64,000 bases of DNA from UQRS01 sp964481575. GTDB taxonomy: Bacteria > Bacillota > Clostridia > Oscillospirales > Acutalibacteraceae. The stretch lies in the NCBI GenBank assembly GCA_964481575.1, contig CAYZTR010000002.1:61476-125475 (forward strand). The letters are read 5' to 3'. Below the pieces are notes generated by a model. It had not been told where the DNA came from. It did no database searches and saw only the letters and a program-made list of their open reading frames with translations. This document shows positions 17,409-24,839 of the stretch, piece after piece. Position 1 is the stretch's first letter, and each line of letters starts with the position of its first letter. Made by a program: the position numbers and the translations under genes.

Positions 17409-17459
17409 AACGATATATAAAAAGACTTGCTGCAGTTGCAAAAACCACAGCAAGTCTTT
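17409..17459 (-). terminator. Terminator of the rplJ-rplL operon
   Basis: A 12-bp perfect stem AAAGACTTGCTG/CAGCAAGTCTTT (17421-17459) followed on the minus strand by TTTTTATATAT, 33 bases after the rplL stop. Confidence 0.9.
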
Positions 17460-17491
17460 GAATCATAGAAAAATTGCGAAGGGAAGAAAAC

Positions 17492-17869
17492 TTACTTCAG
17501 CTCGACCTTGGCGCCGGCTTCTTCCAGCTTAGCCTTCATAGCTTCAGCCTCATCTTTAGCAACAGCTTCCTTGATGGTGTTGGGAGCGCCGTCAACCAGA
17601 TCCTTGGCATCCTTCAGGCCCAGGCCAGTGAGCTCACGGACAATCTTAATCGCGTTCAGCTTGGAAGCGCCAGCCTCGCTCAGAACAACATCGAACTCGG
17701 TCTTCTCTTCCACAGCGGCAGCAGCGTCACCAGCGCCGGCAGCAGCAACAGCAACAGGAGCAGCAGCAGAAACGCCGAACTCCTCTTCGATGGCCTTTAC
17801 AAGGTCATTCAGTTCCAGAACAGTCATGGACTTAACGTCTTCAATAATCTTTTCAATCTTCTCAGACAT
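17492..17869 (-). CDS. rplL: 50S ribosomal protein L7/L12
   Basis: Forms the flexible ribosomal stalk that recruits translation factors. It has the N-terminal dimerisation part SEKIEKIIEDVKSMTVLEL, an Ala/Val/Gly-rich hinge, and the C-terminal factor-binding domain EKTEFDVVL...KIVRELTGLGLKDAKDLV. The length is 125 residues. The ATG at 17869 follows GGAGGT; the 5 codons upstream in frame are not needed. It follows rplJ by 36 bases, and a strong terminator ends the operon. Confidence 0.98.
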   Translation of the reverse strand: MSEKIEKIIEDVKSMTVLELNDLVKAIEEEFGVSAAAPVAVAAAGAGDAAAAVEEKTEFDVVLSEAGASKLNAIKIVRELTGLGLKDAKDLVDGAPNTIKEAVAKDEAEAMKAKLEEAGAKVELK

Positions 17870-17905
17870 GGTAGTAACCTCCATTTTTTAATGATTTAAA
17901 AATAA

Positions 17906-18442
17906 TTATTCAGCAGCTTCTTCTGCTGCGGGAGCAGCGGCTTCCCCGTCACCGGACTTGTCAGACACGGCCTTAAGGGCATAAGCCAGGTTGCGAACTG
18001 GCGCAACCAGAACGGACAACAGCATAGACAGCAAACCTTCTCTGGAAGGCAGGGTTGCCAGGGTCTTGACACCTTCAGCATCCAGCACAACACCGTCGGC
18101 GAAACCGTTCTTAACCACAAAATTCTCATGTTCCTTTGCATAAGCGCACAGGATCCGGGCGGCTGCAGTGTAATCCTCATTGCTGACAGCAATGGCGGTG
18201 GTACCCTCCAGCACAGACTTCATCTCAGCCAAGCCGGCCTCGTCCATAGCACGACCCAACAGGGTGTTCTTAATAACGAAGTAATCCACGCCAGCCTCGC
18301 GCAAGTCCTTACGCAGCTTGGTATCATCGGCCACAGAAATTCCCTTGTAGTCCACAACAACGCCAGCCACGGCGCTCTTGAGCTTTTCGGCAACCTCTGC
18401 AACAACAGCCTTTTTCGCTTCTAATACTTTCTTACTGGGCAT
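17906..18442 (-). CDS. rplJ: 50S ribosomal protein L10
   Basis: Anchors L7/L12 dimers to 23S rRNA and, in complex with them, binds its own mRNA leader to limit translation. The N-terminus is MPSKKVLEAKKAVVAEVAEK, with VVDYKGISV and LRKDLREAGVDYFVIKNTL typical for L10. The length is 178 residues, with an Ala/Glu-rich tail. AGGAGGTG precedes the ATG. A recognisable L10 leader and a promoter lie upstream. Confidence 0.98.
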   Translation of the reverse strand: MPSKKVLEAKKAVVAEVAEKLKSAVAGVVVDYKGISVADDTKLRKDLREAGVDYFVIKNTLLGRAMDEAGLAEMKSVLEGTTAIAVSNEDYTAAARILCAYAKEHENFVVKNGFADGVVLDAEGVKTLATLPSREGLLSMLLSVLVAPVRNLAYALKAVSDKSGDGEAAAPAAEEAAE

Positions 18443-18468
18443 AAATATTCACCTCCTGTAATTCTGAT

Positions 18469-18505
18469 GAAAACAAAATGCCTGTCCCCAAAGTGAGGAC
18501 AGGCA
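18469..18505 (-). terminator. Leader attenuator between the L10 leader and rplJ
   Basis: A GCCTGTCC/GGGACAGGC stem followed on the minus strand by ATTTTGTTTT, about 25 bases before the rplJ ATG. It would act as a partial terminator setting L10/L12 levels, as known for such leaders in Gram-positives. The stem is clear; its regulation is inference. Confidence 0.7.
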
Positions 18506-18529
18506 GAAAGACACAAATGGTGTAATTCT

Positions 18530-18591
18530 TCCGATCCTCGGCAGGCGCAATGCTTATATCCGACAGGATACCTGCTGTCTTTGGTTCAGAA
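18530..18591 (-). ncRNA. L10 leader (autoregulatory mRNA element)
   Basis: The minus strand carries AACCAAAGACAGCAGG (18571-18586) and CCTGCCGAGG (18536-18545), the two conserved halves of the L10 leader. They pair through CAGG/CCTG and form the kink-turn-like binding site for L10(L12)4. It lies 10-70 bases after the promoter and ahead of the attenuator hairpin. Confidence 0.88.
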
Positions 18592-18600
18592 ACTTGTTGT

Positions 18601-18629
18601 AGTATACCACACTTCTGTGGTAAAGTCAA
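18601..18629 (-). promoter_or_regulatory. Promoter of rplJ-rplL
   Basis: TTGACT (18624-18629), a 17-base spacer and TATACT (18601-18606) on the minus strand. The spacer contains the dyad CCACA-GAAG-TGTGG directly against the -10 box. It gives L10/L12 a transcript separate from rplK-rplA. Confidence 0.85.
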
Positions 18630-18643
18630 GCCTTTTCAACAAA

Positions 18644-19339
18644 TTATGCGCCGTACTTGGTGGCATTAATCTTGATGCCGGGGCCCATGGTGGTAGCAAC
18701 GGTGCAGGACTTAATGTACTGACCCTTGGCAGCCGCAGGACGAGCCTTGGCAATGGCCTCCATCAAAGTGGTCATGTTCTCCTCCAGCTTATCCTTTCCG
18801 AAGGAAACCTTACCGATGGGGCAATGGATGATGTTGGTCTTATCCAGACGGTACTCAATCTTACCGGCCTTAGCCTCGGTAACAGCCTTGGCTACATCAG
18901 GAGTCACAGTACCGGCCTTGGGGTTAGGCATCAAGCCACGGGGGCCCAGGATTTTACCCAAACGGCCAACCAGACCCATCATGGCGGGCTGCGCAATCAC
19001 AACATCAAAATCCATCCAGTTCTCGTTCTGGATCTTGGCAATCATATCTTCAGCGCCTACATAGTCAGCGCCGGCAGCAGCTGCTGCATCGGCAGCGTCA
19101 CCCTTGGCAATAACCAGAGTACGAACCTTCTTACCAGTACCGTTGGGGAGCACAACAGCGCCGCGGACCTGCTGGTCAGCATGTCGGGAGTCAACACCCA
19201 GGCGGATATGCGCCTCCACCGTTTCGTCAAACTTGGCAACGGTGGTCTTTACGGCCAGATCCAGGGCCTCACCCATATCGTACAGCTTGGTGGAATCCAC
19301 CAACTTAGACATTTCAGTATACTTTTTACCGTGTTTCAT
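18644..19339 (-). CDS. rplA: 50S ribosomal protein L1
   Basis: Binds 23S rRNA at the L1 stalk and helps release of deacylated tRNA. The N-terminus has MKHGKKYTEMSKLVD, and the conserved GRLGKILGPRGLMPNPKAGTV and KAGKIEYRLDKTNIIHCPIGK are complete. The length of 231 residues is normal. It follows rplK by 57 bases. The rplJ promoter begins inside the gap just after its stop. Confidence 0.98.
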   Translation of the reverse strand: MKHGKKYTEMSKLVDSTKLYDMGEALDLAVKTTVAKFDETVEAHIRLGVDSRHADQQVRGAVVLPNGTGKKVRTLVIAKGDAADAAAAAGADYVGAEDMIAKIQNENWMDFDVVIAQPAMMGLVGRLGKILGPRGLMPNPKAGTVTPDVAKAVTEAKAGKIEYRLDKTNIIHCPIGKVSFGKDKLEENMTTLMEAIAKARPAAAKGQYIKSCTVATTMGPGIKINATKYGA

Positions 19340-19396
19340 TGTAGTTTACCTCCCAATAAAGTGGTTAAATCGGAAATTTCCTCCCACAAGGGAGCA

Positions 19397-19822
19397 TCAA
19401 TCGACGACTTCGACACCCATGGAACGAGCCGTACCGGCAATCATGCTCATGGCAGATTCCAGGGAAGCGGCGTTCAGGTCGGGCATCTTGGTTTCGGCGA
19501 TCTTCTTAACCTGCTCAGTGGTGATCTTGGCAACCTTCTTCTTGTTGGGCTCACCGGAAGCAGTTTCGATATTGCAAGCCTTCTTGATCAGAACAGCGGC
19601 CGGAGGGGTCTTGGTCACGAAGGTGAAAGACCGGTCGGCATACACAGTGATAACAACGGGGATAATCAATCCCGCATCGTTCTTGGTACGCTCGTTGAAT
19701 TCCTTGGTGAAAGCCATAATGTTCACACCATGCTGACCAAGGGCAGGACCTACAGGGGGGGCGGGAGTCGCTTTCCCGGCAGGAATTTGAAGTTTAATAT
19801 AGCCCGTAACTTTTTGAGCCAT
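19397..19822 (-). CDS. rplK: 50S ribosomal protein L11
   Basis: Part of the GTPase-associated centre; it is methylated by PrmA, whose gene is at 46812-47741. The N-terminal domain has KLQIPAGKATPAPPVGPALGQHGVNIMAF, and the C-terminal RNA-binding domain ends in IAGTARSMGVEV. The length is 141 residues. GGAGGTG precedes the ATG. Confidence 0.98.
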   Translation of the reverse strand: MAQKVTGYIKLQIPAGKATPAPPVGPALGQHGVNIMAFTKEFNERTKNDAGLIIPVVITVYADRSFTFVTKTPPAAVLIKKACNIETASGEPNKKKVAKITTEQVKKIAETKMPDLNAASLESAMSMIAGTARSMGVEVVD

Positions 19823-19959
19823 TTTGAAGCACCTCCAAAAAATAGTGGTAAAGGCGGGATGAGAAAGAGTTCATCCCTCCCACTGCGGCACAATACGTGC
19901 CCGGCAGCAGTGCGCTGCCCTAAAAAGCGGCGAACCGCTAATTAACAGTATTTGTAGTT

Positions 19960-20484
19960 TTAGTCGAGTGATTCGACCTGATCCAGTTCCAGTTCCACCG
20001 GCGTTTCCCGCCCGAACATGGAAATGGTCACATGGACCGCATTGCCCTCTACATCGATTTCGTTGACGATGCCGGTGAAATCCTCCAGCGGACCGTCCAC
20101 AATCTTAATGGTATCACCGACGTTGTAGTTGACTTCCACCACGTGCTTTTCCACGCCCAGATGCGCAACCTCTTCATCGGTCAGAGGAACCGGCTTGGAT
20201 GCGGGGCCGACAAAACCAGTTACGCCGCGGGTGTTGCGAACAATAAACCAGGTATCATCTGTCACGATCATCTTAATCAAAACATAGCCGGGAAATACTT
20301 TCCGCTCGACTTCCTTTTTCTTGTCATCCTTGATCTCGGTTACCATTTCAGTGGGGACGCGGATATCGAAAATGTAGTCTTGCAGATGACGGTTCTCCAC
20401 GATGGTGGAAAGGTCGTTCATTACCTTGTTTTCATACCCGGAATAGGTATGGATGACATACCACTTCGCGTCAGATTCAGCCAT
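19960..20484 (-). CDS. nusG: Transcription elongation/antitermination factor NusG
   Basis: Binds RNA polymerase and links it to Rho or the ribosome. The N-terminal NGN domain starts AKWYVIHTYSGYENKV and contains KVFPGYVLIKM and WFIVRNTRGVTGFVG. The C-terminal KOW domain has VNYNVGDTIKIVDGPLEDFTGIV. The length of 174 residues is standard. It lies between secE and rplK, as in most bacteria. Confidence 0.97.
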   Translation of the reverse strand: MAESDAKWYVIHTYSGYENKVMNDLSTIVENRHLQDYIFDIRVPTEMVTEIKDDKKKEVERKVFPGYVLIKMIVTDDTWFIVRNTRGVTGFVGPASKPVPLTDEEVAHLGVEKHVVEVNYNVGDTIKIVDGPLEDFTGIVNEIDVEGNAVHVTISMFGRETPVELELDQVESLD

Positions 20485-20516
20485 TCTTGAAACCTCCTAC
20501 GCTACAAAGCAAGTCA

Positions 20517-21221
20517 TTACTGAATGCCCAAAATCAGATTGAGCAGCTGGGACAGGCCGAAGTCGAGTATCCAAATGAATACACCGACAATCAGGCACAT
20601 AATCAGCACAACACCGGTATTCTTCAGGGTGAAGTGCAAATCCGGCCAGACAATCCGCTTGAGCTCACCTTTGTAATCACGCAGGAAGCCAATGACGATC
20701 TGATGGATAAATCTCTTTTTGCCGCGGGACTCCATGACCTCCACGTAGTTCCGAGCCAGAATAAAGCCAAAGCCACACAGAGCAGCCAAGAAAAAGGCAA
20801 CACAGGTCAGGTACACAGATGTACCGTAACCGAAGGATGTAATCCCCTGCTCCACAGACAGCGGCCGCAGATCCAGGAACAGGCTGGGCTTGCTCAAAGA
20901 GACCACCAGCATGTAGATCCCACCGGCCAACGCAAAGCAAGGGCTGGCAATGGAAGATCCTCTGGACTTAAACCCCACAGCCCCGCACAAGACAGCGATC
21001 ACAGCCAGGAAGAAGTTCAACCAAAGGTCAGCACTCCGGGCCATGTCCGCAGTGGCATCTCCAACCGTTACCTTGGCTCCAAAAGCTAACTGCGCACCGT
21101 TGAGGCTCAGTGCAGTACCATCCGCCAATACAAGATTCGCGAAGGTGGTAAAGAACAGTACCACAGCAGCCACGCTGAAAACCAAACCGGCAACACGACA
21201 AACATCTCTCAATGCTTTCAT
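20517..21221 (-). CDS. secE: SecE preprotein translocase subunit with a long multi-membrane-segment N-terminal extension
   Basis: The C-terminal 70 residues are a clear SecE: FLRDYKGELKRIVWP, then one membrane segment ending LLNLILGIQ. SecE holds SecY together in the membrane. Unusually, about 160 residues precede it with roughly four hydrophobic segments (about 8-30, 65-84, 92-110, 133-156), giving 234 residues rather than the usual 60-130. The extension is in frame and begins with an ATG 11 bases after AGGAGG, 18 bases past the rpmG stop. An internal ATG at residue 163 (MESRGKKRF) has GGAGGTC directly before it, with spacing too short to be a strong start. Whether SecE is made as a fusion, alone, or both cannot be decided from sequence. 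Confidence 0.88.
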   Translation of the reverse strand: MKALRDVCRVAGLVFSVAAVVLFFTTFANLVLADGTALSLNGAQLAFGAKVTVGDATADMARSADLWLNFFLAVIAVLCGAVGFKSRGSSIASPCFALAGGIYMLVVSLSKPSLFLDLRPLSVEQGITSFGYGTSVYLTCVAFFLAALCGFGFILARNYVEVMESRGKKRFIHQIVIGFLRDYKGELKRIVWPDLHFTLKNTGVVLIMCLIVGVFIWILDFGLSQLLNLILGIQ

Positions 21222-21239
21222 ACGATCATTTGCCTCCTA

Positions 21240-21389
21240 TCACTTGGTTTCCCGGTGGAGAGTGTGCTTCTTGCAGAACCGGCAGTACTTGTTCATTTCA
21301 AGTCTGTCAGGGTCATTCTTCTTGTTCTTCATTGTGTTGTAGTTGCGCTGTTTGCATTCAGTGCAGGCTAAACAAATCTTAGTTCTCAT
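21240..21389 (-). CDS. rpmG: 50S ribosomal protein L33
   Basis: A 49-residue zinc-binding form of L33, with CLACTEC near the N-terminus and CRFCKKHT near the C-terminus giving the Cys pairs. The ATG at 21389 follows GGGAGGTG. First gene of rpmG-secE-nusG-rplK-rplA. Confidence 0.96.
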   Translation of the reverse strand: MRTKICLACTECKQRNYNTMKNKKNDPDRLEMNKYCRFCKKHTLHRETK

Positions 21390-21590
21390 GACGGCACCTC
21401 CCGTTTTACGGAAAAATTTTGCCTCCCTCAAAGTTTTAATAACAGTGGCCAACCTGTAAAACGCACAGCCGGAACACCGACCAAACACCCAGCGCAAGCA
21501 GACTGGCAACGCCATTATTACAATGATAGAAAGGACTCTGCACGCAAAAAAATGCGCACAAAAAATAAGCCCTTTTTCAGAGGTATTAAT

Positions 21591-21620
21591 GTTATACCAT
21601 ATCATACCGGCCTGCGTCAA
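21591..21620 (-). promoter_or_regulatory. Promoter of the rpmG-secE-nusG-rplK-rplA operon
   Basis: TTGACG (21615-21620), an 18-base spacer ending TGG, and TATAAC (21591-21596) on the minus strand. It leaves a leader of about 195 bases before rpmG in which I recognise no known element. Confidence 0.7.
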
Positions 21621-21684
21621 GTCTTTTTTGCAAACTTCGGGCAAAAAAATGATTTTTCCCGGAAATCAGCCCTCAAACGCCGCC

Positions 21685-22392
21685 TTACATGACCTTTTCC
21701 AGATCGGTTTTCATGCGTTTCATAATGCGTTTTTCCAACCGGGAAATATAACTTTGGGAGATGCCCAGCATTTCGGCCACCTCCTTCTGGGTATATTCCC
21801 GGTAACCGGAAAGGCCGAACCGCATTTGCATAATCTGTTTTTCCCGGGCAGGCAGCCGATCCACCAAACGGCGTACTAGGAACCGCTCATCTTCCTGCTC
21901 CACCCCGCGGCTGACATCCTCACCATCCGATCCCAAAATATCTGACAGCAACAGCTCGTTGCCGTCCCAATCCACATTCAAAGGTTCATCAATGGAAACC
22001 TCGGTTTTCAAAACGGAGGTCTTACGAAAGTGCATCAGGATTTCATTTTCGATGCACCGGGACGCGTAAGTAGCCAACTTAATTTTCCGGTCGGGAGAAA
22101 AGGTGTTAACTGCCTTGATCAGCCCGATGGTGCCGATGGAGATCAAATCCTCCAGATTGGCGCCGGCTGCGTCAAACTTTCGGGCAATATATACCACCAG
22201 CCTTAAATTATGTACGATCAGCTGTTCCCGAACCGCCGGGTCGCCGGAATCATAGCGTTCCATCAGCTCGGCTTCCTTGGCTGGATTCAGCGGCTCGGGC
22301 AAAATCTCCGGCCCGTTGATGTAATAGCTGCCCCGCTGGAACAGCCGCATCAGCGTCAGTTGGAGTCTTTGCAACAAAAAGATGGGTTTCAA
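21685..22392 (-). CDS. sigE: Sporulation sigma factor SigE (pro-form)
   Basis: The early mother-cell sigma factor of sporulation, made as an inactive precursor and cleaved by SpoIIGA. The hydrophobic pro-sequence (about residues 1-25) is followed by YYINGPEILP and the sigma-70 regions 2 (NLRLVVYIARKF...IGLIKAVNTF) and 4 (YTQKEVAEMLGISQSYISRLEKR). I prefer the TTG at 22392, which is 8 bases after AAAGG; the ATG at 22401 adjoins that site. The length is about 235 residues. The first ~140 bases overlap the spoIIGA end in another frame. Confidence 0.95.
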   Translation of the reverse strand: MKPIFLLQRLQLTLMRLFQRGSYYINGPEILPEPLNPAKEAELMERYDSGDPAVREQLIVHNLRLVVYIARKFDAAGANLEDLISIGTIGLIKAVNTFSPDRKIKLATYASRCIENEILMHFRKTSVLKTEVSIDEPLNVDWDGNELLLSDILGSDGEDVSRGVEQEDERFLVRRLVDRLPAREKQIMQMRFGLSGYREYTQKEVAEMLGISQSYISRLEKRIMKRMKTDLEKVM

Positions 22393-23212
22393 AGGTATCA
22401 TCCTTTCTCATAATTTCCGGTGAAAATAACAAATCAAAATCCTCCGTCAGGGGGGCTGCGGAAACTGCTGCAATCACCGGCCCGGAAAAGCCCGGTTTTC
22501 CCTTCCGGAGCAGCTGCAGCTGACTGCAATAATATCCCAGCAGTACACTGTGGCCCGCGGCTGTCCGGACAGGAATCATCCGGATCTTCTCCCCCGCCGT
22601 CGGCGGTGGAAAGAAGCGGTCTCCTACCGTCTTATCCAGCAGCACCACCGGCAGATCCGAAAAGGGATCCCGCAGCTTTTGCCCCGTATCGGCCAGTGCC
22701 AGTCCCCGGTACACCCGATCGCCGTAAGTCAGGGTAAAAGGAATCAGATCCTTGGAATGACCCCCGGAAAACAACCGGGAACCACCCCAAAAGCACAAAT
22801 AAATCACCAGAGAAGAAATAATCAGCACTACCGGAGAAAGATCATAATAAACTATTCCATGCCGCATGGTCAGCCCGGCAGGCTGTACCAAAGCATACAG
22901 TGCATAAACCCCGCCCCCAAATCCAAAAGACACGGCAAACAGCGCCCCCGTGTTCCGCAAAAAACGCCATATATTGCCAAAACCCGCGTCCACCAGCATC
23001 ATTCCGGCGGCCACCGCCAGACGGAAACCGCATTCCACCCACCATCCGCAATCCGGCATCAGAATCCAAAGGGAGGAAACAGCGCCCAGCAAAGCCGCCA
23101 GGATCTGGCGCAGCAATCCAACTCTGCAGCGCAGCATGCACTGCACGCCTGAAAGAATCAAAAAATTGAGATACAAATTCAAAAGCAGAAGCACATCCAG
23201 GTAGATCACCAT
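22250..23212 (-). CDS. spoIIGA: Sporulation sigma-E processing peptidase SpoIIGA
   Basis: A membrane aspartic protease that cleaves pro-SigE. The N-terminus MVIYLDVLLLLNLYLNFLIL opens a five- or six-segment membrane domain. The protease half has LALADTGQKLRDPFSDLPVV, with the catalytic Asp175-Thr-Gly. The length is 320 residues. The ATG at 23212 fits the family start and has GGTG 6-7 bases upstream. Family members usually end shortly after the stretch seen here as DLLFSPEI; this one continues about 50 residues into the sigE gene in a different frame. Confidence 0.92.
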   Translation of the reverse strand: MVIYLDVLLLLNLYLNFLILSGVQCMLRCRVGLLRQILAALLGAVSSLWILMPDCGWWVECGFRLAVAAGMMLVDAGFGNIWRFLRNTGALFAVSFGFGGGVYALYALVQPAGLTMRHGIVYYDLSPVVLIISSLVIYLCFWGGSRLFSGGHSKDLIPFTLTYGDRVYRGLALADTGQKLRDPFSDLPVVLLDKTVGDRFFPPPTAGEKIRMIPVRTAAGHSVLLGYYCSQLQLLRKGKPGFSGPVIAAVSAAPLTEDFDLLFSPEIMRKDDTFETHLFVAKTPTDADAAVPAGQLLHQRAGDFARAAESSQGSRADGTL

Positions 23213-23290
23213 TTGCATCACCGTTTGTAGTATAACAAAACAAAACAGGTACTTCCTGTCGGAATGATGGAGTATACAAAAAAACTTCCC

Positions 23291-23340
23291 GGAAAAAATA
23301 CGAAGCGTCTTGTGGGTCCAAAACCACAAGACGCTTCGTA
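23291..23340 (-). terminator. Terminator of the amidohydrolase gene
   Basis: A 15-bp perfect stem CGAAGCGTCTTGTGG/CCACAAGACGCTTCG followed on the minus strand by TATTTTTT. It lies 5 bases after the amidohydrolase stop. Confidence 0.9.
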
Positions 23341-23345
23341 GTCTA

Positions 23346-24152
23346 TCATTTCCTGCCTGGTTCTTTTCCTTTTTCCCCCAGAATCTTCATGGCATTGTGC
23401 CAAGCAATTTTTTCGCTGACCTCTGCACCAAGTCCCAGCTGTAAAAAAGCCTCTGCCTCCTGCTTTGGATCCCACAGTGGAAAATCACTACCAAACAAAA
23501 TCCGGTCTGCTCCATAACCGGCGATGAGCTCTTTCATTTTTTCCGGGCCCATAAACATCAGGCTGCTGGAAAGATCCAGATAACAGGATTCTTCTTCCAA
23601 CAGAGAAAAGGCAAGATCAAACATGGACCATCCGCCCATATGCGCCGCAATAATCTGCAGTTTTGGAAAAGCCTGCAGCACCCGCTTCAGCCGGGTGGGA
23701 TGGGAAAAATCATAACGCGGATCACCGCAATGCACTAAAACCGGCAGCTGCCCCTGCAACGCATCATAAATGGGAAACATCCGGGGATCATCTATGGCAA
23801 ACTGCTGAGTATCCGGGTGCAGCTTGATACCTTTCAGGCCCAAAGACTGGATATAGGTAATTTCCTTAAAAGGATCCTCCATATCAACATGCAGCGTGCC
23901 AAATCCCCAAAACTCGCTGTGAGCCGCCACAGACGCTCCAACAAACTGATTAATATGATGCACCTGCTCCGCCCGGATAGCCACCGGCAGCAAAACAGCG
24001 CCGGATATCCCACCTGCCTGCAGCCTGTCCAGCAGAGTTTCCGCCGTGCCAACCAACCTGGTAGGCAAATCATAAAACTGGCTAATGCTTTGGGTTGCCT
24101 TTTGGGCAATGTGATCCGGATAAATATGCGTGTGAAAGTCCAGCATCTTCAT
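23346..24152 (-). CDS. Amidohydrolase-family metal-dependent hydrolase (amidohydrolase 2)
   Basis: A TIM-barrel hydrolase or decarboxylase of the ACMSD-like group; the substrate is unknown. The metal site can be read: MLDFHTHIYP (HxH) at the start, LKGIKLHPDTQ in the middle, VLVHCGD, IIAAHMGG and LFGSDFPLWDP (conserved Asp). The length is 268 residues from the ATG at 24152, which follows GGGGGA. It stands alone between its own terminator and the divergent Rrf2 regulator, which might control it; that is inference from position only. Confidence 0.87.
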   Translation of the reverse strand: MKMLDFHTHIYPDHIAQKATQSISQFYDLPTRLVGTAETLLDRLQAGGISGAVLLPVAIRAEQVHHINQFVGASVAAHSEFWGFGTLHVDMEDPFKEITYIQSLGLKGIKLHPDTQQFAIDDPRMFPIYDALQGQLPVLVHCGDPRYDFSHPTRLKRVLQAFPKLQIIAAHMGGWSMFDLAFSLLEEESCYLDLSSSLMFMGPEKMKELIAGYGADRILFGSDFPLWDPKQEAEAFLQLGLGAEVSEKIAWHNAMKILGEKGKEPGRK

Positions 24153-24267
24153 GGAAGATCCCCCTTTTCCAGAAGTTGACATAACTACTATTGGTTAGTA
24201 TAACAAGCCAACGTTCAATTGTCAACCGGCGTTTTCCAGGTTATTTGTATGTTTTTGAGAATCGCTC

Positions 24268-24296
24268 TTGAAAACCTACTAAAAATATGTTATTAT
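24268..24296 (+). promoter_or_regulatory. Promoter of the Rrf2 regulator gene
   Basis: TTGAAA (24268-24273), a 17-base spacer and TATTAT (24291-24296), 27 bases before the ATG. Confidence 0.75.
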
Positions 24297-24322
24297 AGGG
24301 AAAAGAAATGAGGTGGCTTTCC

Positions 24323-24760
24323 ATGAAAATTTCAACCAAAGGCCGCTATGCGCTGCGGATGCTGCTGGATCTGGCAGAGCATAACAGCAAGGAATATATT
24401 TCCTTAAAAGAGATTGCCCAGCGGCAAAACATTTCCAAAAAGTATCTGGAACAGATCGTCCCGGTACTGAATCGGTCCGATATGCTGCAGACCAACCGGG
24501 GGTTCCAGGGAGGATATCGTCTGGCCAAGTCTCCGGATAAGTATACTGTCGGCAGCATCCTGCGTCTGACCGAGGGAAGCCTGGCGCCGGTGGCCTGTCT
24601 GGATCAGGATCCCATCCAGTGCGAACGCAGCGAAGATTGTATCACCTTGCCCATTTGGCAGGGGCTGAACCAGGTCATTAACGATTACCTGGATCACATC
24701 ACATTACAGGATATTCTGGATCAGCAAAGAGATCGTTACAGTAATGACTATGTGATTTGA
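24323..24760 (+). CDS. Rrf2-family transcriptional regulator (IscR/CymR-like)
   Basis: A small winged-helix repressor. The N-terminus MKISTKGRYALRMLLDLAEH and the helix-turn-helix ISLKEIAQRQNISKKYLEQIV are typical. Three Cys in the C-terminal half (ACLDQDPIQCERSEDC) sit where IscR-type proteins ligate an Fe-S cluster, so sensing of Fe-S or cysteine status is plausible. The length is 145 residues. No isc, suf or cys genes lie next to it. The ATG at 24323 follows GAGGTG; an upstream ATG at 24308 is in frame but lies before that site. Confidence 0.9.
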   Translation: MKISTKGRYALRMLLDLAEHNSKEYISLKEIAQRQNISKKYLEQIVPVLNRSDMLQTNRGFQGGYRLAKSPDKYTVGSILRLTEGSLAPVACLDQDPIQCERSEDCITLPIWQGLNQVINDYLDHITLQDILDQQRDRYSNDYVI

Positions 24761-24787
24761 TGAGCGGCAAATTGAGATAAAGTAACA

Positions 24788-24829
24788 GCAGAGGGTTCCC
24801 GTGGCGGGATACCCTCTGCTTCTTTTTTA
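24788..24829 (+). terminator. Terminator of the Rrf2 gene
   Basis: GCAGAGGGTTCCC/GGGATACCCTCTGC stem followed by TTCTTTTTT. It also separates the convergent copA gene. Confidence 0.85.
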
Positions 24830-24839
24830 GAGTAAGGAT

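Noticed and set aside
17248..17466. 72-codon minus-strand frame downstream of rplL
   Set aside because: Runs through the rplL terminator and lacks a ribosome binding site.
18581..19945. 454-codon plus-strand frame
   Set aside because: Antisense to rplA, rplK and the L10 promoter; a product of the codon bias of those genes.
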